From Rothia sp. (in: high G+C Gram-positive bacteria) (GTDB lineage Bacteria > Actinomycetota > Actinomycetes > Actinomycetales > Micrococcaceae), in contig JAUMWB010000003.1 in assembly GCA_030529845.1 (NCBI GenBank), positions 62,001 to 126,000 of the forward strand: DNA of 64,000 bases. Direction: 5' to 3'. Below the pieces are notes generated by a model. That model was not told where the DNA came from. It did no database searches and was given only the letters and a program-made list of their open reading frames with translations. A program made the translations under genes and the position numbers. How positions within the stretch are numbered: the first letter of the stretch is position 1; each line of letters starts with the position of its first letter. Positions 28,787 through 36,965 of the stretch are shown one piece after another.

Positions 28787-28829
28787 GCGGTGCTGGAATT
28801 TTAACCTCACATCAAAATTCCAGCACCGC
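28787..28829 (+). terminator. Hairpin between precursor array and modification genes
   Basis: Perfect 16-bp stem GCGGTGCTGGAATTTT / AAAATTCCAGCACCGC with an 11-base loop, 45 bases before the decarboxylase start. No long T run follows. It could be a partial terminator or a stabiliser of the precursor mRNA, making precursor more abundant than enzymes. Degenerate versions of the right arm (CCAGCACCGCAACTA) also occur after precursor copies 1 and 2. Confidence 0.7.
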
Positions 28830-28873
28830 AACTATCTATAAACAAAATCCACTCTACCAGTTAGAGGAATCCT

Positions 28874-29509
28874 ATGACAACAACACAAACCACTACGGAC
28901 ACGCAACAAGAAGATTTCTCTCTACCTAGCTTTGGGTATTCGAAAGTAGCGTTAGTGCTCACAGGGTCAGCAGTAACCCAGGTGATGCCCTATTGGATTG
29001 AATGGGCACGAAAGACTATGCCACAGGTAGAGTTCCGCATCATAATGCGCGAATCTGCATACCGTTTCGTGACGAGGCACGGTATCGAATCAAGTTCACG
29101 TTCTCGTATTCAAAATGATACCTGGACGGATGAAATCATTGCTGAACATATCGATTTAGCAGAGTGGGCAGACCTCATCCTGATTTACCCGGCAACCTTG
29201 GACTACGCATCACGCCTAGCTCATGGAATCACCGACTCCCCCTCTCTTTTGGCCGCAGTTGCCACAGAGGCACAGGTCTGTATAGCTCCCTCCTTCCCCC
29301 CGCGGTCAATAAAACATCCTGCAATTCAAGAGGTGCTGAGGAAACTTCGTCAGCCTTCCAATTACTTAGTCATCGATCCAGTCCCAGGCCCTAGCGAGTC
29401 AAGCGATACGGCTTTGGCCTGGGTTCCCCCAAACTTTGTTTCCGTGCTCCGAACGATCGAGGAGCATCGAGCAACTCGCCTAAACTCAGCCTATGAGAAG
29501 GCAGCATGA
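28874..29509 (+). CDS. HFCD flavoprotein cysteine decarboxylase (LanD-like)
   Basis: 211 residues of the homo-oligomeric flavin-containing Cys decarboxylase family. The N-terminal strand and loop VALVLTGSAVTQVMPYWIEW and the VTRHGIES segment fit the flavin site. YPATLDYASRLAHGI corresponds to the family's PASANT-type motif, and APSFPPRSIKHPAI to the substrate-clamp region. EpiD, CypD and TvaF relatives oxidatively decarboxylate a C-terminal Cys to an enethiol that cyclises on Dha/Dhb to form AviCys or AviMeCys. The precursors here all end in Cys, which agrees. The stop overlaps the start of the next gene (ATGA). Confidence 0.85.
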   Translation: MTTTQTTTDTQQEDFSLPSFGYSKVALVLTGSAVTQVMPYWIEWARKTMPQVEFRIIMRESAYRFVTRHGIESSSRSRIQNDTWTDEIIAEHIDLAEWADLILIYPATLDYASRLAHGITDSPSLLAAVATEAQVCIAPSFPPRSIKHPAIQEVLRKLRQPSNYLVIDPVPGPSESSDTALAWVPPNFVSVLRTIEEHRATRLNSAYEKAA

Positions 29510-30370
29510 CCCTCACCGAGACTGCCCCCCGTCAATCTGAACGAACTACGGTGTCAGCTACCGGTCTTTTGATAACAGAAAAGTGGTCTGCCGGTGGGCA
29601 GGAAGGACTGGTTCACACTTTAGGCGAGTCAGCGCCCCTGCCCTTCAGTTCCGCAGTTCTCGAACCCCAAGAGAAGCAAACGTCAGCTCTGGTCTGGGGC
29701 CGGGGAAACGTCCAGGAACGTTTCTACCCACTGACTAAGCACACCCCGCTCTATAACTATCTGATCGAAACAGAAGTGCAAGATAGCTTGGACTATCGGA
29801 CGATAGGAAAGGCTTGGGGCTCCGCGCTGCGGGAAATGCATCAGTTACCGGTCCTGGGGGAGGCACCGCCCACTTACTGTACGCCTCGGACTGCGGTGCG
29901 CTCGTACCACTGGTTGGATGAAGAAGGCTGGGAATATCTCACAAAAGTTCTAGCTACCGAACATTTTGAAAAGCTGAGGCAGTGGATCGAAGCCGTCACA
30001 AGGGGGGGGAAACCTAGCAGTCTCCCACGGAAATGCCGGCTTTATTAACTGGCTTATTTCTGCTGACCAGGTCACCGGAGTCCTACTAACCGGTGAAGAT
30101 GTTGGTTACGCCTTGCCAGAATATGACATTGGGTGGGTTCTAGGGGAGTTCGCTGAACTATACGCTTTCTACCCCAACCTACGACTGAAACTAACCGATC
30201 TTCAGCAAGGATTTCTTACTGGGTATGGGGACTTTTCGGAAAATAATTTAAATTCGGCTATCGCCTTCCGTCTCATTCATCACGCTTATGACTGGCACCA
30301 TTATGCGGGGGCAAATCTTCAAGCCGCCCAGCTTCTCATCGACTTGGCCACTAACTACCTTGATCGATAG
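29506..30370 (+). pseudogene. Second APH-like protein (LanX/TvaE-like), frameshifted at a G8 tract
   Basis: The frame from ATG 29506 runs 180 codons to a premature stop. At 30002-30009 there are eight G; with seven the frame continues through SHGNAGFINWL and YDIGWVLGEFAELYAF to the stop at 30368-30370, about 287 residues. The continuation is APH-like: SHGN occupies the place of the catalytic HGD, and YDIGWVLGEF the metal-binding region. The catalytic Asp is Asn, so it may be a binding or cyclase subunit rather than a kinase. Class V lanthipeptide and thioamitide clusters carry a second protein of this kind with a poorly defined role. The start overlaps the decarboxylase stop. Confidence 0.75.
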
Positions 30371-30393
30371 GTACGAAAGGAAGGTAACTTCTT

Positions 30394-31653
30394 ATGAGTT
30401 TTAGCCGTACATCCCTGGATAGCCACGGGTGCGAAGAACTTACAATCGAAGGATTACGCGTTATCGCTATCCACGATCAAAAAGCAGCTAACTTTTCCAT
30501 CAGTTTGGCAGTACCTGCTGGTATGCGGGATGAGGAACCTGGTCAAGAAGGGTTCTTCCACCTCATTGAACATATGATTTATCAGGATTCTCATGGTTCA
30601 ACCGCCGTTCAGAGGGCGGCCGCTATTTCAGGTGAGGGAGGTATTCTCGGCGGTAATACGCATATGGACTACACTGAGTTCTACGAGACAGGTAGCCCGT
30701 TTTACCTGGAAACCTCGCTACAACGACTCCTGGAACAGGTATTTTTTCCTGCATTCAAGCTCCATCAGCTTGACGACCAGATTCAAGCGGTAGCCACCGA
30801 ACGTTCTAACAGGTTAGCTAAAGCACCCGGCGGAGTCCTCCCATGGCCGCACCTTACCGGACAGTTCTGGTCCGATTATGCCAACGGGCATGATGGTAGC
30901 GGCGACCTGGATCTCCGAGACCGAGCCACCACTACCGTCCTCATCGACATCCATCGGCGTTATTACCAGCTGCATGAATCTGCTCTAGTTATTCTTAGTC
31001 CCCTGCCTGCTGAACAAGTATTCAGCTATGTTGAAAGCGCTCTAGGTAACCTAGGGCTGGCTCGCCCAGAAAACAGTGGTTCTTTGGTAAAAATAAGTCA
31101 GCGAAAAGGCGCTGGGCAGTCTATTCAACAGAGTGTCACCAACTATTTGGAGCAGCCTGTAGAGTGGGGTTCACGAAGGATTTTAGTGACCCGCACTGTC
31201 GATACAGACACAATCAGCTCCCTCTTGCTAGGTACCTTGCTGGTGGCAGAAACCCTGTCGGGTGTGCGAGCCTTGGATGCCAGCGCAGGTATCTTTGGGG
31301 TTGCTGATATCCCTTACGATGACCTGTTTGTTCTGGTTGATGATACCAACGTCCCGCTTGACCCTGCCGATCGGTTTAGTTCAGTCAAAACAGCCCCGGA
31401 TAGTGCTATGAAACTTGCTGTCCAGCGGGCAATACTTCGACTGGAAAGCAACACTTCTAACGATCAGAAGGCCTCGCGCGTGATGGCTCGTGATGCTGTT
31501 ATTCGACGAGACCCCCACTACATCCCTGCCTTGACAGACAGCCTCCGTGGCATAGAAGAACAGCTGGACGCTGTACGGCAGCTAGCCAACGAGGCTGCCG
31601 TTACCCTTGAAAACCAGGCCTTCGCGTCCTTAGTAATTGGCACTAACCTCTAA
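30394..31653 (+). CDS. M16B-family zinc metallopeptidase (leader peptidase candidate)
   Basis: 419 residues. The inverted zinc motif HxxEH is present as HLIEH (residues 56-60), and a Glu 76 residues after the second His (E136 in ATERSNR) is the expected third ligand, so this is an active M16 subunit. The ribosome site is GAAAGGAAGG. The next gene encodes an M16-like protein without the zinc site, the usual active/inactive heterodimer. M16B pairs occur in RiPP clusters (AlbE/AlbF of subtilosin is an established example) where they trim leader peptides. Cleavage of this cluster's leaders is therefore the most likely job. Confidence 0.85.
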   Translation: MSFSRTSLDSHGCEELTIEGLRVIAIHDQKAANFSISLAVPAGMRDEEPGQEGFFHLIEHMIYQDSHGSTAVQRAAAISGEGGILGGNTHMDYTEFYETGSPFYLETSLQRLLEQVFFPAFKLHQLDDQIQAVATERSNRLAKAPGGVLPWPHLTGQFWSDYANGHDGSGDLDLRDRATTTVLIDIHRRYYQLHESALVILSPLPAEQVFSYVESALGNLGLARPENSGSLVKISQRKGAGQSIQQSVTNYLEQPVEWGSRRILVTRTVDTDTISSLLLGTLLVAETLSGVRALDASAGIFGVADIPYDDLFVLVDDTNVPLDPADRFSSVKTAPDSAMKLAVQRAILRLESNTSNDQKASRVMARDAVIRRDPHYIPALTDSLRGIEEQLDAVRQLANEAAVTLENQAFASLVIGTNL

Positions 31654-31666
31654 GAGGAACACCACT

Positions 31667-32581
31667 ATGTTTACCCCAAATAATTACACGCTCGTTGCTA
31701 CTATCGATCACAGGTCAGAGCATACTTTTATAACTATCGGCTGGCCTGCTGCCGTTAGCGAAAATTATGCAGGAACCGTGACAGCAGTGACAGAGCAGAC
31801 CAACCAAAGTGTTGGTAACCAGCCGCTGCTGACTAAACAGGACAACGATCAGCAGGCGGGGTCAGCGTCCTTTGTGCTCAGCCCAGCAAATGCACAGGCT
31901 TGGGTGCAGTACTTTATGCAAGCTCTTGATGAAAAGGCTGAGACTGCCAGTGCTCAAGCTACAGTGGCTATTGTTGCTCCTGAAACTGTGGTCCAGAGCT
32001 TTCCCGAGCCTGCTGCACCCTCTGCATTTCAGGCAGTGGAAGTGACCGCTAACCTCCAGCGCTACCAGCAGGGCTCAACAGAGCACATCATTATCACAGG
32101 CCCGGAGCCAGCAACCAAGGCGGGGAGCCTTGAGACCTTTGTGGCCATGTGTTTGCTTATGAACCCAGCGAATCCTCTCGTGGCATCATGGCTACCTGCC
32201 GGGATTAACCTTCAGCCGATGCGCGCATTGATTGAAGGTAAACCACGCATCATCTGGAGCTTCAGCGGAGACAACGGTGAAAGCAAAGAGACATTAGAAA
32301 TTCTAGGGAGTGTGGCGCAAGCTATCGTCAATATTCCTGAAACTTATAGCGAGACGGAATTTGAGCAGGTCAAAAAATTTGCGTTCAGTAATCTTAGCCG
32401 CTCGCATCTGGCACCCGATGATTTAGCGAGATTCTTAGCGCAGTACAGCGTGATGGGTTGGGGTGTTGACGCTTTGCTAGATATACACCGCATCGACAGC
32501 CTTAGCTTGGAAGATCTTGCCCCAGCCTTTGCTGGGCTCGTCTACCCTATCGGGGCTGTGCTAGGAATCGATCTCGGCTAA
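31667..32581 (+). CDS. Inactive M16-like partner subunit
   Basis: About 304 residues. It lacks HxxEH. The N-terminal YTLVATIDHRSEHTFITIGWPA strand set and the C-terminal region (SYSETEFEQVKKFAFSN-like helix, then a LEDLAPAFAGLVYP segment) follow the M16 fold, in keeping with the substrate-binding subunit of an M16B heterodimer. ATG 31667, 13 bases after the catalytic gene's stop, has TAAGAGGAA upstream; an in-frame start at 31637 overlaps the upstream gene and is less likely. It is the last gene of the cluster; the two-component genes converge on it 20 bases later. Confidence 0.7.
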   Translation: MFTPNNYTLVATIDHRSEHTFITIGWPAAVSENYAGTVTAVTEQTNQSVGNQPLLTKQDNDQQAGSASFVLSPANAQAWVQYFMQALDEKAETASAQATVAIVAPETVVQSFPEPAAPSAFQAVEVTANLQRYQQGSTEHIIITGPEPATKAGSLETFVAMCLLMNPANPLVASWLPAGINLQPMRALIEGKPRIIWSFSGDNGESKETLEILGSVAQAIVNIPETYSETEFEQVKKFAFSNLSRSHLAPDDLARFLAQYSVMGWGVDALLDIHRIDSLSLEDLAPAFAGLVYPIGAVLGIDLG

Positions 32582-32601
32582 AAATAGCAAAGCTATGGGG
32601 T

Positions 32602-33264
32602 TTACCAGGTTTTTAGGTTGATTAGATTGTATTCAATAGCTTTAACTAGAATCTGAACCCTATCGCGCACCTGCATTTTTTCCATAATTTTCACAAAACG
32701 CGCTTTAATTGTGGATTCAGTAACGAAAAGTTCTGCGGCCATCTCTTTATTATTTAGACCGCGCGCGAGAAGCTCAATGACTTCTATTTCTTTCGCGGTA
32801 AGAACTGACATGAGTTCTTCGTCGGGAGAAATTTCGGCAGGAACTGACTGCTCAAGCCCTTGCACCACATAGCGGGTAACCTCGGGGGACAGTACTGATC
32901 CTCCGTCATGGACGGTGTGGATTGCGCTGGTGACCTCTTCGGGGCGGGAGTCCTTTACCAAGTACCCCGAGGCACCTGCCCGCAAGAGTTCAACAACATA
33001 GCGATCAGTCGCAAAGGTGCTCAGCCCCAATATTCTTATGTCGGGGAAAGAATGATGAATATACTGGGTTGCCTCGACACCGTCCATCAGAGGCATCTGC
33101 ATATCCATCAAAATTACATCTGGCTGTAGGGCCCTTGCCTGTGAAATTGCCAGCTTGCCATTTGAAGCTTCCCCCACCACTTCCAGGCTTTCATCGGAGG
33201 AAAGATAATCCTTCAAAATATTACGAATAAGGGATTCATCATCTACGAGGAGGACTTTAACCAT
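32602..33264 (-). CDS. NarL/FixJ-family response regulator
   Basis: 220 residues. The receiver domain has VLLVDDESLIRN, the phospho-acceptor Asp in VILMDMQMPLMDGVEA and the Lys in YLVKDSRPEE. The C-terminal LuxR helix-turn-helix reads LTAKEIEVIELLARGLNNKEMAAELFVTEST. ATG 33264 has AAGGAACC upstream; an in-frame GTG at 33279 is an alternative. It lies 12-27 bases downstream of the histidine kinase gene in the same operon. Next to a RiPP cluster with an exporter, the pair most likely controls its expression; no autoinducer is visible and the target site is not identified. Confidence 0.92.
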   Translation of the reverse strand: MVKVLLVDDESLIRNILKDYLSSDESLEVVGEASNGKLAISQARALQPDVILMDMQMPLMDGVEATQYIHHSFPDIRILGLSTFATDRYVVELLRAGASGYLVKDSRPEEVTSAIHTVHDGGSVLSPEVTRYVVQGLEQSVPAEISPDEELMSVLTAKEIEVIELLARGLNNKEMAAELFVTESTIKARFVKIMEKMQVRDRVQILVKAIEYNLINLKTW

Positions 33265-33291
33265 GAATGGTTCCTTCACTGTCTGTACGAG

Positions 33292-34542
33292 CTAGAGCGG
33301 CAGCTTAAAAGCTTTGGTCACTGTTTTAGGCAGGGGAAGGCTCACCTGAATCTTCCACACACCGTGGTCATTTTGATAAGACGATGTTCCACCCAAATCA
33401 TGAAACCTAGCCTTCATTGATTCTAACCCGGTCAAAGATGAAGAAACGGGTTTGTTATGAGAGATGACGTTCTCTGAGGATAGCGTGACGTTACGCTGAT
33501 CCACTGTGAGGTCTATTTTTACAGGTCCCTCAGGGGAGCCATGCTTGAGAATGTTGGTCCCTATCTCGCGGGCTGTACGTCTTAGCGCCTGGCGAGATGC
33601 CAAAGGAATAAGGCTTACATCCCCATCAACGGTCAGCGTAACCGTAAAGCCTGCATTTTCTAGGGCATCAGATATTTTATGTAAATCGTGAGTCAGGGCT
33701 AAAGACGATGTGGTTTCCCCTGAAAGAGAGGTGTCGCCCAGCAGCAAATTCTCTTCCGACTGGGGAGCGCTGGGTAGCTCGCCGTTCAGTGAGTCATTTT
33801 TCTCGGCTTTAAGGACAGTCACCAGCTTGCGAAGATCCTCGAGCGCCTGGCTCGCAGAGTCCCCAATCCCAGTCAGAATAGCGGCTGTGCTCTTTGGATC
33901 CTCTGTAAACTGTGCACGCCGAGCCTGCATAGCGATGACGGTGACTTCATGGGCAACGATATCGTGTAACTCGTAGGCAAGGCGGGTGCGTTCCTCATTC
34001 CGTGCCTGGAGCTGGGCTTCCTGAATAGAGATAATCTTTTGCTGGTCTTTTTCCCGCTGAAGCCGGAACCTTCTGAGTACTAGACCTGTGATGTATGAAA
34101 AAACTGCTAATGACGTTGTTATGAACTGAGCAACCAATGTATTTGAAACCCAACCCGGATACACAACAAAAACACACAGGACAATACCGAATGCCACGAC
34201 CTGACGTTTTGTAGCCAGGTAAGCGCAATACGCAGGCACCAGAATTGACGCCGATGAGAACCCAGCCCAGACGAAACTGGAATCGTTATAAAGCACCGTG
34301 ATGTTGGCAAGAGAAAAATACCAGCCATAAATTCCGGGCATGAGCCCAAAGCCCATCATAAAAACGGGTAGATAGGCAATCGCAACAGCCCATACACGAT
34401 TCTGGGTATGTGTATTTTCGTAGACCCCCAAAGATAAATCGACCGCAATAAAGATACATACCAGGCAGATAAACAGTGCTCTCATGAACGGTCCAAGGGG
34501 AAACCACTTCTTGCTGGAAGCACTATGGGGGCTTTTCGTCAT
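33292..34542 (-). CDS. DesK/NarX-type sensor histidine kinase
   Basis: 416 residues. Six or so membrane segments in the first ~150 residues lack a large external loop, so the signal is probably sensed in or at the membrane. A linker coiled coil then leads to the HisKA_3 box RNEERTRLAYELHDIVAHEVTVI with the phospho-His, and an HATPase region (TAREIGTNILKHG). The HATPase glycine boxes are weak (SLTGLESMKARFHDLGG). Its start codon lies 4 bases after the stop of a truncated transposase in the same direction, so its native promoter has been replaced or pushed away. Confidence 0.9.
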   Translation of the reverse strand: MTKSPHSASSKKWFPLGPFMRALFICLVCIFIAVDLSLGVYENTHTQNRVWAVAIAYLPVFMMGFGLMPGIYGWYFSLANITVLYNDSSFVWAGFSSASILVPAYCAYLATKRQVVAFGIVLCVFVVYPGWVSNTLVAQFITTSLAVFSYITGLVLRRFRLQREKDQQKIISIQEAQLQARNEERTRLAYELHDIVAHEVTVIAMQARRAQFTEDPKSTAAILTGIGDSASQALEDLRKLVTVLKAEKNDSLNGELPSAPQSEENLLLGDTSLSGETTSSLALTHDLHKISDALENAGFTVTLTVDGDVSLIPLASRQALRRTAREIGTNILKHGSPEGPVKIDLTVDQRNVTLSSENVISHNKPVSSSLTGLESMKARFHDLGGTSSYQNDHGVWKIQVSLPLPKTVTKAFKLPL

Positions 34543-34546
34543 AGAT

Positions 34547-35280
<734 letters not shown>

Positions 35281-35469
35281 TCACATATCCCTGTTATCCC
35301 TGTTCTGCAAAGCCAGCCGAAGAAGGTAGGGGGATGCGTTAGCTGCTGAAGTAGATGAGATATGAGCATCAATATTCCGTGGCAAAGAAGCAGCCCGCGC
35401 AGGTGAAAAACTGAGGGTGAGAGCAACGGCGATGGAGATAATTGCCAGTGCTTTGCTGATGTTCTTCAT
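35281..35469 (-). CDS. Small secreted peptide, possibly truncated
   Basis: 62 residues. MKNISKALAIISIAVALTLS then FSPARA gives a signal peptide with an AxA site, leaving about 36 mature residues rich in Ala, Ser, Asn and Arg. ATG 35469 has AAGGA ten bases upstream. No Cys and no family recognised. The gene ends about 30 bases before the IS256 end, so it may be the stump of a longer secreted protein cut by that element. Confidence 0.45.
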   Translation of the reverse strand: MKNISKALAIISIAVALTLSFSPARAASLPRNIDAHISSTSAANASPYLLRLALQNRDNRDM

Positions 35470-35619
35470 GGCTCGGAGTCCTTAGTGTTGTGAGTTGAGT
35501 TAGACTGTTGTCCTGCTATCTATTGTGGAGTATTAGGCTCACGTAAGGGTATATACAAAAGTTCAGAAGTGGATTACCTATTGTTGTACTTAAGTTCAAG
35601 GTCTAGAGATTTTGTCTTC

Positions 35620-36680
35620 TGAACTAGCCTCCGAAAATTGGGCTGAGTTAAATTCTAGACAACCAGGACCCCAAAGGCTTACTCCGATACCTCATCGGAG
35701 TCCAGGCTCTTCAGCCGCTCCTGAAAACGATTATTGTTACACCCAAAAAACATACTCATCAACAGCCGTGAAGAACTCCTCAACACTCGCAAAACGCCCC
35801 CCGTGATACATCTCAGCCTTCAAATGCCCAAAAAGTTCTCCATCACAGCATTGTCATAGCAATTACCCTTGCGTGACATGGACTGAACACCACCGACCGA
35901 CTTAATCAGTTTCCGCCAGCTAGAATGCTGATATTGGAAACCCGATCAGTACGAACCACCAACCCCATACCAGGTTCATGCCACATCAAAGCCTCCTTCA
36001 ACGAAGCAGATGTGAACTTTGTCGACGGCGAAGTCGATAACTCGTGCGCCAGAATACTACAATCATGCAAATCCATAAGGGGTGCCAATAAACCTTGGTA
36101 CCGCAGACTCAAAACTCAGTGGCATCACTGACCCACACAGCATTAGGCTCCTTGGGAGTGAAGTTACGGTTCAAAAGATTTTTAGCGATACAACTAACCT
36201 GCCCCTGATAAGAGCTGTACTTTTTACCTGCCCTGACCTTGTACTTCAGCCCTATCTGGTCCATGAGATTGTAGACGAGCTTGTGATTGACTTTCCACCC
36301 TAGGCGGCATAGTTTGGCAAGGACACGGCGGTAACTATACCGCCGTTTCGTTTTCTTAAAGATAGCTATAATGGCTTTCTTCAGCTGAGTATGCACATCA
36401 GGATGATTTAGCCGTAACTGGTGGTAGAAGTATGTTGATCAGGCCAAACCTGCTGCTTGAAGTAAATTACTCAGGTGCTGTTCTGACTTGAGGACGGCGA
36501 TGATTTTGGCCTTTAGCCTCGCTGTTGGTTCCTCAAGTCCCGCAATTTTTAGGCAAGTGTTTTCTGCTTCTAGTTGCTCAATCCTACGGCGTAGCTTCTC
36601 TTCCTCTGTGAGTGTCTTCGGTTTGTTTACTCCCTTGGGGCGTCCTTACGCGATTTTGCGACCCTGCCACCCGCGCTTGC
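35620..36680 (-). mobile_element. Decayed IS3-family element
   Basis: On the minus strand, an OrfA end (GVNKPKTLTEEEKLRRRIEQ followed by a leucine-zipper-like helix) runs via a stop into OrfB pieces: STYFYHQLRLNHPD, LKKAIIAIFKKTKRRYSYRR, PNAVWVSDATEF, then [19 protein letters not shown] in several frames. At least four frameshifts or stops break it. It ends at 35620-35634 in TGAACTAGCCTCCGA (plus strand). The OrfA N-terminus and the opposite terminal repeat are missing; the sequence runs straight into an RNA-ligase gene fragment near 36.68 kb. Confidence 0.88.
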
Positions 36681-36684
36681 CCGT

Positions 36685-36759
36685 TTCACCGTGAACCGGC
36701 TGACGGTCTACCGATTCAGTGCAGGCAGCTGGCAACAGCTGGGAACAGTATGCCTCTAA
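36685..36759 (+). pseudogene. C-terminal fragment of a second 2'-5' RNA ligase gene
   Basis: 24 codons plus stop. They read FTVNRLTVYRF then SAGSWQQLGTVCL, aligned to the last 24 residues of the intact gene at 22224-22754 (FTIDQLTVYRY then HSGSWQQLGTVNL). The DNA is diverged, not a recent copy. It marks the right border of the island and carries the gene's true downstream terminator after a repeat element. Confidence 0.85.
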
Positions 36760-36772
36760 GGCATGGGGCGTC

Positions 36773-36870
36773 GCAGGCTCACGCTCGCTGCCGACCCTCT
36801 CGCCTGGTTCGCTTCGCTCACAAGGCGATTCACGCCAGCCGCCGAGCCAGCAGCTTCGCTGTGAGCCTGC
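36773..36870. repeat. Dispersed hairpin-forming repeat, copy B
   Basis: Framed by the 10-bp inverted repeat GCAGGCTCAC / GTGAGCCTGC. The interior contains GCCGACCCTCTC, GATTCACGCCAGCC and CGAGCCAGC, shared with the elements near 14.7 kb and, in reverse, near 56.35 kb. It lies between the RNA-ligase fragment and its terminator. Confidence 0.5.
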
Positions 36871-36906
36871 TCCACCACATCTTGTCAACAAGTCTCACCA
36901 ACAGAA

Positions 36907-36949
36907 AAGGCCCTGCTTCTTCGCACTATGAACGAAGAAGCAGGGCCTT
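36907..36949. terminator. Complete terminator at the right border of the island
   Basis: A perfect 17-bp stem (36907-36923 with 36933-36949) and a 9-base loop. It is bidirectional between the RNA-ligase fragment and the AztD-like gene. Its left arm is duplicated at 22756-22774. Confidence 0.88.
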
Positions 36950-36965
36950 GTGAGTGGGCGGTATC

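Noticed and set aside
25610..30370. Thioamitide (thioviridamide-like) cluster
   Set aside because: Kinase, HopA1-like, decarboxylase and Thr-x4-Cys core fit, but no YcaO or TfuA protein is present in the island, and the core has a second Cys for a lanthionine ring.
29506..30370. Programmed ribosomal frameshift at the G8 tract
   Set aside because: No slippery heptamer plus stimulatory structure was recognised, and a similar G-run error occurs in precursor 1. Variation or error in tract length is simpler.
35906..36640. Plus-strand frames across 35.6-36.7 kb as genes
   Set aside because: They are antisense shadows of a decayed IS3 transposase readable on the minus strand.
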